Shown here piece after piece: positions 1-7,040 of a stretch of DNA of 8,538 nt (position 1 is its first letter; each line of letters starts with the position of its first letter). The stretch comes from Bacteroidales bacterium. GTDB taxonomy: Bacteria > Bacteroidota > Bacteroidia > Bacteroidales > Dysgonomonadaceae. The stretch covers positions 1 through 8,538 of the forward strand of contig JAAYTC010000094.1 in assembly GCA_012518155.1 (NCBI GenBank), written 5' to 3'. The position numbers were made by a program, and so were the translations under genes. The notes below the pieces were generated by a model. The model was not told where the DNA came from. It saw only the letters and a list, made by a program, of their open reading frames with translations, and searched no databases.

Positions 1-19
1 ATTATTAATTACTAATTGA

Positions 20-3000
20 CTAGTCGAGGCTGATATTGAGCCCCAATCCTCTTAGTTCGTGCAGAAGCACGTTCAACGATTCAGGAATGCCTGCTTGTGG
101 CATCGACTCTCCTTTCACGATAGCCTCGTATGCCTTAGAGCGGCCAATCACGTCGTCCGACTTGATGGTAAGGATCTCTTGAAGGATATGTGCCGCACCG
201 AAAGCTTCGAGCGCCCATACCTCCATCTCTCCAAAACGTTGACCACCAAACTGTGCCTTACCACCCAACGGTTGTTGTGTAATAAGCGAGTAGGGGCCAA
301 TGGAGCGAGAGTGCATTTTATCTTCCACCATGTGTCCCAGCTTAAGCATGTAGATGATACCTACTGTTGCCGGTTGGTCGAACCGTTCGCCGGTTCCCCC
401 GTCATACAGGTACGTTTTACCGTATGCAGGTATACTTGCTTTATCGGTCCACGTGTTGAGATCGTCGAAAGAGGCCCCATCAAAAATGGGTGTGGCAAAT
501 TTCACGCCAAGCTCTTTTCCGGCCCATCCTAACACGGTTTCAAATATCTGTCCCAGGTTCATACGCGACGGTACCCCTAGCGGGTTTAGCACGATATCAA
601 CCGGTGTACCATCGGAGAGGAAAGGCATATCTTCTTGACGAACTATTTTTGATACAATGCCTTTGTTCCCGTGGCGTCCCGCCATTTTATCGCCCACCTG
701 TATCTTACGTTTTTTTGCCACGTACACTTTCGCGATCTGCATGATGCCCGAAGGCAGCTCATCGCCAATAGTGAAATCGAAGCGTTTGCGTTTTACTTCC
801 GCGTCCAGTTCTTTATAGCGGCGCAGGTAATTGATCACTGTAGTGCGAATTTGCTCGTTCTTGGTGGTGTCGTTGGTCCATTTGTTCAACTGCACTGCTT
901 GGTAATCCATCTCGCTGAGCACCTTCATGGTGAATTTAGCTCCTTTGGGAACCACATCCATGTTGGTGTAATCTTTTACCCCGGCCGAGGATTTCCCCTC
1001 GGTGAGTTTCAATAGCTTGTCGATCAGTACCTTTTTGAGCTCTTCCATTTTTTCTTCATACTCTTCTTCTAGCTTAGGCAGAAGTGCTTTGTTGGAGAGC
1101 TTTGTTTTACCTTTCTTCGAAGCTTTCGAGAAAAGGTTGCTGTGCACCACTACCCCTTTCAGTGAAGGGGATGCTTTTAGTGAGGCATCTTTCACGTCGC
1201 CTGCCTTGTCACCAAAGATGGCACGGAGCAATTTCTCTTCCGGCGATGGATCAGATTCCCCTTTAGGGGTGATTTTACCAATCAGAATGTCGCCCGGTTT
1301 CACGCGAGCACCCACGCGGATAATTCCCTTTTCATCCAGGTCTTTGATGGCCTCTTCGCTCACGTTGGGAATATCGGAAGTAAGCTCTTCCATTCCTCGT
1401 TTTGTTTCCCGTACTTCCAGTGAAAACTCCTCCACGTGTACCGAAGTAAACACGTCGTCGGTTACCATACGTTCGCTGAGCACGATCGCGTCCTCGAAGT
1501 TATAACCTTTCCATGGCATAAACGCCACTTTCAGGTTTTTACCGAGAGCCAGTTCGCCATTCTCCGTGGCGTAACCCTCGGTGAGTATTTCACCCGGTTT
1601 TACCTTCTGTCCCACCTTGCACAGAGGGTGTAGGTCGATGGTCGTATTCTGGTTCGTTTTCCGGAACTTGGGTATATTGTATGTTTTTACCGAATCTTCG
1701 AAGCTAGTGAATTCCTCTTCTTCGGTACGCTCGTATTTTATTTTTATGGTGCTTGCATCCAAGTAAATTATCTCTCCATGCCCTTCCGATATAATTTGGG
1801 TACGGGAGTCTTTGACAACCTGGTCCTCTATACCGGTTCCCACGATGGGTGCTTCAGGGCGGACCAGCGGTACCGCTTGGCGCATCATGTTAGATCCCAT
1901 CAGTGCACGGTTCGCATCGTCGTGTTCCAAGAAAGGGATCAGGGAGGCAGCAATCGAGGCAATTTGCATGGGGGAGACATCCATCAGCTCAATCTCCTCA
2001 GGAGATACAACCGGGTAGTCGGCATCTTGTCTTGCTTTTACTCTCGGGTTAATAAAGTTGCCTTTATCGTCGAGAGGAGCGTTCCCCTGAGCGATCATCC
2101 GATCCTCTTCTTCTTCGGCGGCCAAGTAAATCACTTCGTCGTTATTAACGTTGACCACGCTATTTTCGACTTTGCGATAGGGTGTTTCGATAAAGCCTAA
2201 GTCGTTTATTTTCGCGTACACGCAAAGAGACGAGATAAGCCCGATATTGGGGCCCTCGGGTGTTTCGATAGGGCAGAGGCGGCCGTAGTGCGTGAAGTGT
2301 ACGTCGCGCACCTCGAATCCTGCCCTTTCACGCGAAAGTCCTCCCGGCCCAAGCGCCGAGAGACGGCGCTTGTGGGTGATCTCTGCCAGTGGATTGGTTT
2401 GGTCCATGAATTGCGAGAGCGCGTTGGTACCAAAGAAGGTGTTAATCACCGACGAGATGGTTTTCGCGTTGATCAGGTCGATGGGGGTAAACACTTCGTT
2501 GTCGCGCACGTTCATCCGTTCGCGTATAATACGGGCCATACGGTTTAGTCCCACGCCGAACTGTGTGTATAGTTGTTCCCCCACCGTACGTACCCGACGG
2601 TTGCTGAGGTGGTCGATATCGTCCACCAGTGCTTTCGAGTTAACGAGTTCGATGAGGTATTTTATAATCTCGATGATATCTTCCTTGGTGAGGACACGTA
2701 CGTCCACGTCGATATCGAGATTCAGTTTCTTGTTGATACGATAACGCCCCACGTCGCCTAAGTCGTATCTTTTTTCCGAGAAAAAGAGGTTGTTTATTAC
2801 CTCGCGTGCGCTCGCGTCGTCCGCCGGTTCGGCACTGCGAAGCTGGCGATAAATATGGCGAATAGCATCAATTTCCGTGTTGCTCGGGTCTTTTTGGAGC
2901 GTGTTGTAAATGATGGAGTAGTCGCTCGTGTTAGCACTTTCCTTGTGAAGCAGGATGTACGAAACACCCGATTCGAGGATGTCGTCGACATGTTCCTGTT

Positions 3001-3832
3001 CGAGGATAGTCTCCCGTTCAATAATCACTTCGTTTCGTTCGATGGAGGTCACCTCGCCGGTATCTTCGTCCACGAAATCCTCCATCCATGATTTAAGTAC
3101 GCGTGCCGCGAGCTTGCGTCCGAGTACTTTCTTGAGGTTGGTTTTGTTCGCTTTCACCTCTTCTGCCAGGTCGAATATTTCGAGGATATCTTTATCGCTC
3201 TCGAACCCGATAGCGCGCAGGAGTGTTGTAACAGGTAATTTTTTCTTACGATCGATGTAGGCGTACATCACGCTATTGATGTCGGTAGCAAACTCGATCC
3301 ATGACCCTTTGAAGGGGATAATACGTGCCGAGTAGAGCACGGTACCATTCGCGTGGAGGCTTTGTCCGAAGAAAACACCGGGCGAGCGGTGCAATTGTGA
3401 AACAATCACCCGTTCGGCTCCATTGATCACGAAGGTTCCTTTTTCGGTCATGTACGGGATAGTTCCCAAGTAAACGTCCTGAATAACAGGAGTAAAGTCT
3501 TCGTGGTCGGGGTCGGTACAATAGAGGTAAAGCTTCGCCTTTAGCGGTACGCTGTAGGTAAGCCCTCGGTCTATGCATTCCTCAATAGTATAGCGTGGAG
3601 GATCGACATAGTAATCTAAAAACTCGAGAACAAAGTTATTTCGGGTGTCGGTGATCGGGAAATTTTCCGTGAATACCTTATACAACCCTTCATTTTTTCT
3701 GCTCTCTGGGGGGGCGTCAAGTTGAATAAAATCTTGGAAAGATTTTAGTTGAATTTCCAGAAAATCCGGAAAGTCAAGCGAATTTTTAATTGACGCGAAA
3801 TTTATTCTTTGATTGGCGTTATTTGAAGACAT
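20..3832 (-). CDS. rpoB: DNA-directed RNA polymerase subunit beta
   Basis: Beta subunit of RNA polymerase, forming half of the active-site cleft with beta'. The 1270 residues run from MSSNNANQ to the TAG stop, shorter than E. coli RpoB (1342) but the usual Bacteroidales length as I know it. Visible landmarks: the rifampicin pocket at about 470-495 (SQFMDQ at 473-478, THKRRLSALG at 486-495), then RERAGFEVRDVH (501-512) and CPIETPEGPNIGLI (520-533); the FED motif near 779-781; GDKMAGRHGNK at 1047-1057 with the lysines equivalent to E. coli K1065 and K1073; and the C-terminal QPLGGKAQFGGQRFGEMEVW (1187-1206) that contacts beta'. Residues about 888-1022 form a charged, helical segment at the place of the E. 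coli lineage-specific insert SI2, with a likely coiled coil near 918-945. The ATG at 3832 has no clear Shine-Dalgarno. It lies 97 bases after rplL, behind a strong hairpin. rpoC is expected beyond the left edge. Confidence 0.99.
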   Translation of the reverse strand: MSSNNANQRINFASIKNSLDFPDFLEIQLKSFQDFIQLDAPPESRKNEGLYKVFTENFPITDTRNNFVLEFLDYYVDPPRYTIEECIDRGLTYSVPLKAKLYLYCTDPDHEDFTPVIQDVYLGTIPYMTEKGTFVINGAERVIVSQLHRSPGVFFGQSLHANGTVLYSARIIPFKGSWIEFATDINSVMYAYIDRKKKLPVTTLLRAIGFESDKDILEIFDLAEEVKANKTNLKKVLGRKLAARVLKSWMEDFVDEDTGEVTSIERNEVIIERETILEQEHVDDILESGVSYILLHKESANTSDYSIIYNTLQKDPSNTEIDAIRHIYRQLRSAEPADDASAREVINNLFFSEKRYDLGDVGRYRINKKLNLDIDVDVRVLTKEDIIEIIKYLIELVNSKALVDDIDHLSNRRVRTVGEQLYTQFGVGLNRMARIIRERMNVRDNEVFTPIDLINAKTISSVINTFFGTNALSQFMDQTNPLAEITHKRRLSALGPGGLSRERAGFEVRDVHFTHYGRLCPIETPEGPNIGLISSLCVYAKINDLGFIETPYRKVENSVVNVNNDEVIYLAAEEEEDRMIAQGNAPLDDKGNFINPRVKARQDADYPVVSPEEIELMDVSPMQIASIAASLIPFLEHDDANRALMGSNMMRQAVPLVRPEAPIVGTGIEDQVVKDSRTQIISEGHGEIIYLDASTIKIKYERTEEEEFTSFEDSVKTYNIPKFRKTNQNTTIDLHPLCKVGQKVKPGEILTEGYATENGELALGKNLKVAFMPWKGYNFEDAIVLSERMVTDDVFTSVHVEEFSLEVRETKRGMEELTSDIPNVSEEAIKDLDEKGIIRVGARVKPGDILIGKITPKGESDPSPEEKLLRAIFGDKAGDVKDASLKASPSLKGVVVHSNLFSKASKKGKTKLSNKALLPKLEEEYEEKMEELKKVLIDKLLKLTEGKSSAGVKDYTNMDVVPKGAKFTMKVLSEMDYQAVQLNKWTNDTTKNEQIRTTVINYLRRYKELDAEVKRKRFDFTIGDELPSGIMQIAKVYVAKKRKIQVGDKMAGRHGNKGIVSKIVRQEDMPFLSDGTPVDIVLNPLGVPSRMNLGQIFETVLGWAGKELGVKFATPIFDGASFDDLNTWTDKASIPAYGKTYLYDGGTGERFDQPATVGIIYMLKLGHMVEDKMHSRSIGPYSLITQQPLGGKAQFGGQRFGEMEVWALEAFGAAHILQEILTIKSDDVIGRSKAYEAIVKGESMPQAGIPESLNVLLHELRGLGLNISLD

Positions 3833-3867
3833 GGGAATGAGTTTATGAACCTACTATATATTGACAC

Positions 3868-3905
3868 AAAAGGTTAAGAATCTTCAGGGTAGAAGATTCC
3901 TAACC
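3868..3905 (-). terminator. rplL-rpoB intergenic hairpin with T run (attenuator or RNase III site)
   Basis: On the minus strand the arms 3905-3892 (GGTTAGGAATCTTC) and 3885-3872 (GAAGATTCTTAACC) pair over 14 bp around a six-base loop, then TTTT at 3871-3868. The only imperfect pair is G-U in minus-strand RNA; it would be an A-C mismatch in plus-strand RNA, so the structure fits rplL-to-rpoB transcription. Since rpoB needs transcription from upstream and no convincing promoter is visible after the hairpin, partial termination or RNase III cleavage is more likely than full termination. E. coli has an attenuator and an RNase III site in the same spacer; equivalence here is inferred from position and shape, not sequence similarity. 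Confidence 0.75.
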
Positions 3906-3911
3906 GTATTA

Positions 3912-3924
3912 ACCTAAATTAGGT
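3912..3924. repeat. 13-base inverted repeat just after rplL
   Basis: ACCTAA, one central base, then TTAGGT: a perfect inverted repeat beginning five bases after the rplL stop codon and ending six bases before the attenuator hairpin. With a one-base centre it is too tight to be a good RNA hairpin. It could be a DNA operator, or its CCTAA half may be part of an alternative RNA pairing with the attenuator arm (see findings). No function can be assigned from this sequence alone. Confidence 0.5.
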
Positions 3925-3929
3925 GAATC

Positions 3930-4307
3930 TTATTTAAGTTCAACTTCTGCTCCAGCCTCTTCAAGTTGTTTTTTCAAAGCGTCTGCTTCGTCTTTTGTTA
4001 CACCTTTTTTCAATTCGCTAGGCGCACTGTCGACTAAATCCTTGGATTCTTTCAGACCGAGTCCGGTGAGTTCTTTTACTGCTTTAACTACAGCGAGTTT
4101 AGCGGCACCGGGGCTTTTGAGGATTACATCAAACGATGTTTTTTCTTCCACGGCCTCTTCGCCACCGCCTGCAGGGCCCGCGGCAACAGCGACTGCAGCA
4201 GCTGCCGGCTCGATACCGTATTCAGTTTTTAATATCTCGGCCAGTTCGTTAACTTCTTTCACTGTTAAGTTAACCAGGTCTTCAGCAAATTTTTTTAAGT
4301 CTGCCAT
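3930..4307 (-). CDS. rplL: 50S ribosomal protein L7/L12
   Basis: Acidic stalk protein present as dimers on L10; its C-terminal domain recruits and stimulates EF-Tu, EF-G, IF2 and RF3. The 125 residues show the three expected parts: an N-terminal helical dimerisation region (about 1-33), a flexible Ala/Gly-rich hinge (about 34-50, IEPAAAAVAVAAGPAGGG) and the C-terminal factor-binding domain (about 56-125). The signature KLAVVKAVKELTGLGLKESK at 70-89 is intact. Length matches the family. The start has no Shine-Dalgarno; the upstream 65-base spacer after rplJ is AT-rich, includes a short TG run (4351-4360), and shows no hairpin I would trust. The gene sits directly after rplJ, its binding partner, and ends 97 bases before rpoB, the standard order. 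Confidence 0.98.
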   Translation of the reverse strand: MADLKKFAEDLVNLTVKEVNELAEILKTEYGIEPAAAAVAVAAGPAGGGEEAVEEKTSFDVILKSPGAAKLAVVKAVKELTGLGLKESKDLVDSAPSELKKGVTKDEADALKKQLEEAGAEVELK

Positions 4308-4372
4308 TGTTGTATTTGTTTATTTAAATTGATTGATTACTAATTCTGTTTGTGTGTGTGGGAGTGCACCTG

Positions 4373-4891
4373 TTAGTCTTCTTTTTCAGACAATGTTTGC
4401 AATACTCCGTGGAGCAATGTCCCACCGGATTGAAGCGCTGAAATAACATTCTTCGCGGGAGATTGTAAAAGCGCGATAATATCTCCAATTAGCTCCGTCT
4501 TGCTCTTGATATTCACGAGGTCCTTCAGTGCTTTTTCGCCCAAGAAAAAACTTTCTTGAACATACGCTGCTTTGAAGGAGGGCACTTTATTGGCCTTGTA
4601 TTTATCAATAAGCTTGGCAGGAGCGTTTGCCACGTTAGAGAACATGATGGCCGTATTCCCTTTTAATACAGGGTACAACTCTTCGTAATTCTCTTCCAGT
4701 GATTCGAATGCTTTCTGCAATAAGGTATTTTTCACAACTACCAGCTTGATCTCCTGTTTGTAGCACTCTCTTCTTAAATTACTCGTTTTAGCGGCGTTAA
4801 GTGTCGCTATATCGGTAAGATAGAAGTTCTCATACTCTTTCAGGTTAGCTGCTATTTGCTCTATTATTTGTTGTTTATCTTCCTTTTTCAT
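4373..4891 (-). CDS. rplJ: 50S ribosomal protein L10
   Basis: Base of the ribosomal stalk: the N-terminal domain binds 23S rRNA next to L11, and the long C-terminal helix carries L7/L12 dimers. It is 172 residues, normal for the family. Recognisable parts are the N-terminal helix MKKEDKQQIIEQIAANL, the core VVVKNTLLQKAF (51-62), LKGNTAIMF (76-84), and the C-terminal helical tail after about residue 135 (SPAKNVISALQSGGTLLHGVLQTL) that anchors L7/L12. It begins 23 bases after rplA and precedes rplL by 65 bases. In E. coli the L10-L7/L12 complex represses its own mRNA through a leader well over 100 bases long; the gap here is far too short to hold one, so any such site would overlap the end of rplA or be absent. 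Confidence 0.97.
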   Translation of the reverse strand: MKKEDKQQIIEQIAANLKEYENFYLTDIATLNAAKTSNLRRECYKQEIKLVVVKNTLLQKAFESLEENYEELYPVLKGNTAIMFSNVANAPAKLIDKYKANKVPSFKAAYVQESFFLGEKALKDLVNIKSKTELIGDIIALLQSPAKNVISALQSGGTLLHGVLQTLSEKED

Positions 4892-4914
4892 ACAATTATA
4901 ACCATTTATAAATA

Positions 4915-5610
4915 CTACTCTTCCAACGATTTGGTCTCCAGTTTGATCCCTGGGCTCATCGTGCTAGAAAGATAAATACTCCTGATATAGGTACCTTTTG
5001 CAGCCGTCGGCTTCAATTTGATCAACGTTTGGATAAATTCCTTCGCGTTGTCTCGAATCTGTTCGGGTGTGAAAGATACTTTCCCAATAGAGGTGTGAAT
5101 AATACCTGCTTTGTCTACTTTAAAGTCGATTTTTCCTTGTTTTACTTCCTTCACGGCCGTTGCCACGTCGGGAGTAACGGTTCCGCTTTTAGGGTTAGGC
5201 ATCAGTCCACGAGGCCCTAGTATTCGGCCTAATGCACCAATCTTACCCATGATCTGCGGTTGCGTGATGATCACGTCCACATCGGTCCAACCTCCTTTAA
5301 TTTTTTCGATATATTCATCCAGTCCTACATAGTCCGCGCCGGCTGCTGTAGCATCGGCTTCGGCTTCTGGAGAACATAATACAAGAACTCTTACTTGTTT
5401 TCCCGTTCCATGTGGTAAAGAGACAACGCCTCTTACCATCTGGTTGGCTTTACGCGGGTCTACGCCTAAGCGTACGTCGATATCTACCGATGCATCAAAT
5501 TTGGAATTGGTAATCTCTTTTACCAATACAGATGCTTCTTTCAGTGAATAGGATTTTCCCTCTTCAATCTTGCTTAAAGCCAACTTTCGATTTCTTGTTA
5601 GTTTACTCAT
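4915..5610 (-). CDS. rplA: 50S ribosomal protein L1
   Basis: Forms the mobile L1 stalk of the large subunit, contacting 23S helices 76-78 and helping E-site tRNA leave; in many bacteria it is also a translational repressor of its own operon. It is 231 residues, the usual length. Motifs: DPRKANQMVRGVVSLPHGTGK (51-71) in domain I, and GRILGPRGLMPNPKSGTVT (128-146) in domain II. The chain then returns to domain I, ending KGTYIRSIYLSSTMSPGIKL (205-224), the conserved C-terminal rRNA-binding segment. The ATG at 5610 follows rplK by 15 bases with at most a weak GAG before it, so translation is probably coupled to rplK. It is followed after 23 bases by rplJ. Confidence 0.98.
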   Translation of the reverse strand: MSKLTRNRKLALSKIEEGKSYSLKEASVLVKEITNSKFDASVDIDVRLGVDPRKANQMVRGVVSLPHGTGKQVRVLVLCSPEAEADATAAGADYVGLDEYIEKIKGGWTDVDVIITQPQIMGKIGALGRILGPRGLMPNPKSGTVTPDVATAVKEVKQGKIDFKVDKAGIIHTSIGKVSFTPEQIRDNAKEFIQTLIKLKPTAAKGTYIRSIYLSSTMSPGIKLETKSLEE

Positions 5611-5625
5611 GTCTCAATTGAAGTT

Positions 5626-6075
5626 TTAATTATTTACATTTTCGGGGAATTTCCCTGATACCGTGATACCCATGCTCCGAGCCGTTCCGGCTACCATTCG
5701 CATCGCTGATTCAAGTGTGAAGCAGTTGAGGTCGGTCATTTTTTCCTCCGCGATCGTCTTTACCTGATCCCAGGTAACTTTGGCGATCTTATCGCGGTTA
5801 GGTTCAGCTGAACCGCCTTTCTTCTTGCTCACTTCCAGTAATTGAATCGCAACCGGTGGTGTTTTAACAATAAAATCAAAAGACTTGTCGGTGTAATAAG
5901 TGATTACCACGGGCAATACTTTACCGGCCTTGTCCTGAGTTCTGGCATTGAATTGCTTGCAAAACTCCATGATATTGATCCCCTTGGCTCCCAAAGCGGG
6001 TCCCACGGGGGGAGATGGGTTTGCAGCTCCTCCTTTTATTTGTAATTTTAGTTGTCCGGCAACTTCTTTAGCCAT
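5626..6075 (-). CDS. rplK: 50S ribosomal protein L11
   Basis: Binds the 23S rRNA GTPase-associated centre and is the target region of thiostrepton-type antibiotics; also needed for RelA-type stringent signalling in many bacteria. It is 149 residues, slightly longer than E. coli L11 (142). The N-terminal domain has the drug and factor contact PPVGPALGAKGINIMEFC (22-39), with both prolines present. The C-terminal rRNA-binding domain has the family signature around 115-137 (DLNCFTLESAMRMVAGTARS). The ATG at 6075 is 75 bases after nusG with no Shine-Dalgarno. This spacer is where an L1 repressor site would be expected; the only structure I see is a weak five-pair stem at 6122-6138, which I do not annotate as functional. 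Confidence 0.98.
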   Translation of the reverse strand: MAKEVAGQLKLQIKGGAANPSPPVGPALGAKGINIMEFCKQFNARTQDKAGKVLPVVITYYTDKSFDFIVKTPPVAIQLLEVSKKKGGSAEPNRDKIAKVTWDQVKTIAEEKMTDLNCFTLESAMRMVAGTARSMGITVSGKFPENVNN

Positions 6076-6150
6076 TTGTTTGATTTTAATAAATTACGGT
6101 TTTCGAAACACTTTGAAGAACTTACAGAATCTGCGTAACCAAATCTCTGA

Positions 6151-6693
6151 CTACTCCTTCTCTACTTGCATATAACTCAACTCGAGGAGTTGTTTTCGTC
6201 CGAAAATTTTAACCATCACCTTGAGCTTCTTTCTCTCGTCGTTCACTTCCTCTACTACACCGGAGAAACTGCTGAAGGGACCGTTGATCACCTTCACGTT
6301 TTCTCCCACGTAATATTTCATATCCATTTCTTCGCCAGCCTCTTCCAACTCATCCATCGTTCCGAGGATGCGCTTTACCTCCGATTCCCTTAACGGTTGG
6401 GGATTAGCAGTGTTGGGCAGAAAACCGGCCACGTAATTGATATTTTTAAGTTCGTGGATTACCTCACCCGTCAGTTCAGCTTCAATGAGCACGTAGCCGG
6501 GAAGATAAGCGCGTTCTTTCATCACTTTCTTACCGCTTCGAACTATATAAGTTTTTTCCGTGGGGATGAGGACTTGAGAAATGTATTTCCCTAAATCGGA
6601 TTTTTTAATCTCTGACTCAAGATACTCTTTGACCTTATTTTCTTTTCCACTAACGGAACGTAACACGTACCATTTTTTTCTGTCTTCAGTCAT
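6151..6693 (-). CDS. nusG: Transcription termination/antitermination protein NusG
   Basis: Universal elongation factor that binds the RNA polymerase clamp and, through its KOW domain, Rho or ribosomal protein S10. The 180 residues match housekeeping NusG rather than the longer or more diverged UpxY/LoaP-type paralogues. The NGN domain covers about 6-112 (KKWYVLRSVSGKENKVKEYL at 6-25; RAYLPGYVLIEAEL at 61-74). A short acidic linker (about 113-126) leads to the KOW domain at about 128-177, with VGENVKVINGPFSSFSGVV (129-147) the core motif. It begins 17 bases after secE and precedes rplK, the classic secE-nusG-rplK order that supports orthology. No Shine-Dalgarno is visible before the ATG. Confidence 0.98.
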   Translation of the reverse strand: MTEDRKKWYVLRSVSGKENKVKEYLESEIKKSDLGKYISQVLIPTEKTYIVRSGKKVMKERAYLPGYVLIEAELTGEVIHELKNINYVAGFLPNTANPQPLRESEVKRILGTMDELEEAGEEMDMKYYVGENVKVINGPFSSFSGVVEEVNDERKKLKVMVKIFGRKQLLELSYMQVEKE

Positions 6694-6710
6694 TGTGTAT
6701 TACTTCAGAA

Positions 6711-6902
6711 TTATAAAATACCGTAGAGTAATTTCAATATCCACTCGAAGAGAGAATCCATACCGAACACTACTAAGGCAATTATAAGGGAAGCAATCAT
6801 TACAATTACCGTACTGCCGGAGAGCTCTTCTCTAGATGGCCAGGATACCTTATGAACTAACTCGTTATAAGAATCCTTTAAATATGCAACTATTTTTTTC
6901 AT
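6711..6902 (-). CDS. secE: Preprotein translocase subunit SecE
   Basis: Small essential clamp subunit of the SecYEG channel in the inner membrane. The chosen start gives 63 residues: an amphipathic N-terminal helix, the conserved KVSWPSREEL at 18-27 that lies along SecY, and a single hydrophobic span at about 31-50 (TVIVMIASLIIALVVFGM), followed by a second hydrophobic C-terminal stretch (about 51-63). This is the minimal one-span form typical of most bacteria, unlike the three-span E. coli protein. The reading frame is open further upstream to an ATG at 6950, but those extra 16 codons lie inside the tRNA-Trp gene, so the ATG at 6902 (MKKIVAYLKD) is the real start. It begins 18 bases after the tRNA 3' end and has no Shine-Dalgarno. 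Confidence 0.96.
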   Translation of the reverse strand: MKKIVAYLKDSYNELVHKVSWPSREELSGSTVIVMIASLIIALVVFGMDSLFEWILKLLYGIL

Positions 6903-6920
6903 TGATTTCGGATCGTTTCG

Positions 6921-6993
6921 CACGGGTCGAGAGACTCGAACTCCCGACACCTGGTTTTGGAGACCAGTGCTCTACCGACTGAGCTAGACCCGT
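6921..6993 (-). tRNA. tRNA-Trp (anticodon CCA)
   Basis: A complete 73-base cloverleaf read on the minus strand. The acceptor arms ACGGGTC and GACCCGT pair perfectly; the D stem is GCTC/GAGC; the anticodon arm CTGGT-CTCCAAA-ACCAG shows anticodon CCA; the T arm GGGAG-TTCGAGT-CTCTC has one G-U pair. The discriminator is G, the expected tryptophan identity base, and A1-U72 is also as in E. coli. The 3' CCA is not encoded and must be added. It lies between tuf and secE, a common bacterial arrangement, and is probably cut from the tuf-to-secE transcript, because only four bases separate its 5' end from an upstream hairpin. Confidence 0.98.
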
Positions 6994-6997
6994 ATGA

Positions 6998-7017
6998 ACC
7001 CCGCTTTATCGCGGGGT
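6998..7017 (-). other. GC-rich hairpin four bases before tRNA-Trp
   Basis: ACCCCGC and GCGGGGT pair over 7 bp around a six-base loop. Read on the minus strand (the direction of tuf and tRNA-Trp) it is followed by TTCAT-type sequence, with no T run, so it does not look like an intrinsic terminator for tuf. The T-rich stretch is on the other side (7018-7030), which would suit termination of plus-strand transcription, but no gene is present there. A role in tRNA 5' processing, mRNA 3'-end protection of tuf, or blocking antisense transcription is possible; none can be settled here. Confidence 0.55.
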
Positions 7018-7040
7018 CTTCTTTTATTTACACCCGTGGG

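Noticed and set aside
1002..1505. 167-codon plus-strand open frame, with other long plus-strand frames across rpoB
   Set aside because: They are antisense shadows of a highly conserved rpoB coding frame, show serine-rich low-complexity translation and no recognisable domain.
3273..3578. 101-codon minus-strand frame inside rpoB
   Set aside because: It is out of frame within the conserved RpoB N-terminal part, and its arginine-rich translation matches no family I know.
6122..6138. Small stem in the nusG-rplK spacer as an L1 repressor-binding site
   Set aside because: Only five pairs including one G-U, and I cannot match it to the known L1 recognition motif.
6903..6950. Upstream extension of secE to an ATG at 6950
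   Set aside because: The extra 16 codons lie mostly inside the tRNA-Trp gene, and the internal ATG at 6902 gives the usual MKK start and family length.
7031..7037. ACGGGTG copy of the tRNA-Trp acceptor 5' end just upstream of the tRNA, as a possible competing pairing or a tRNA remnant
   Set aside because: Only seven bases match and no other tRNA arm is present, so chance is the simplest explanation.
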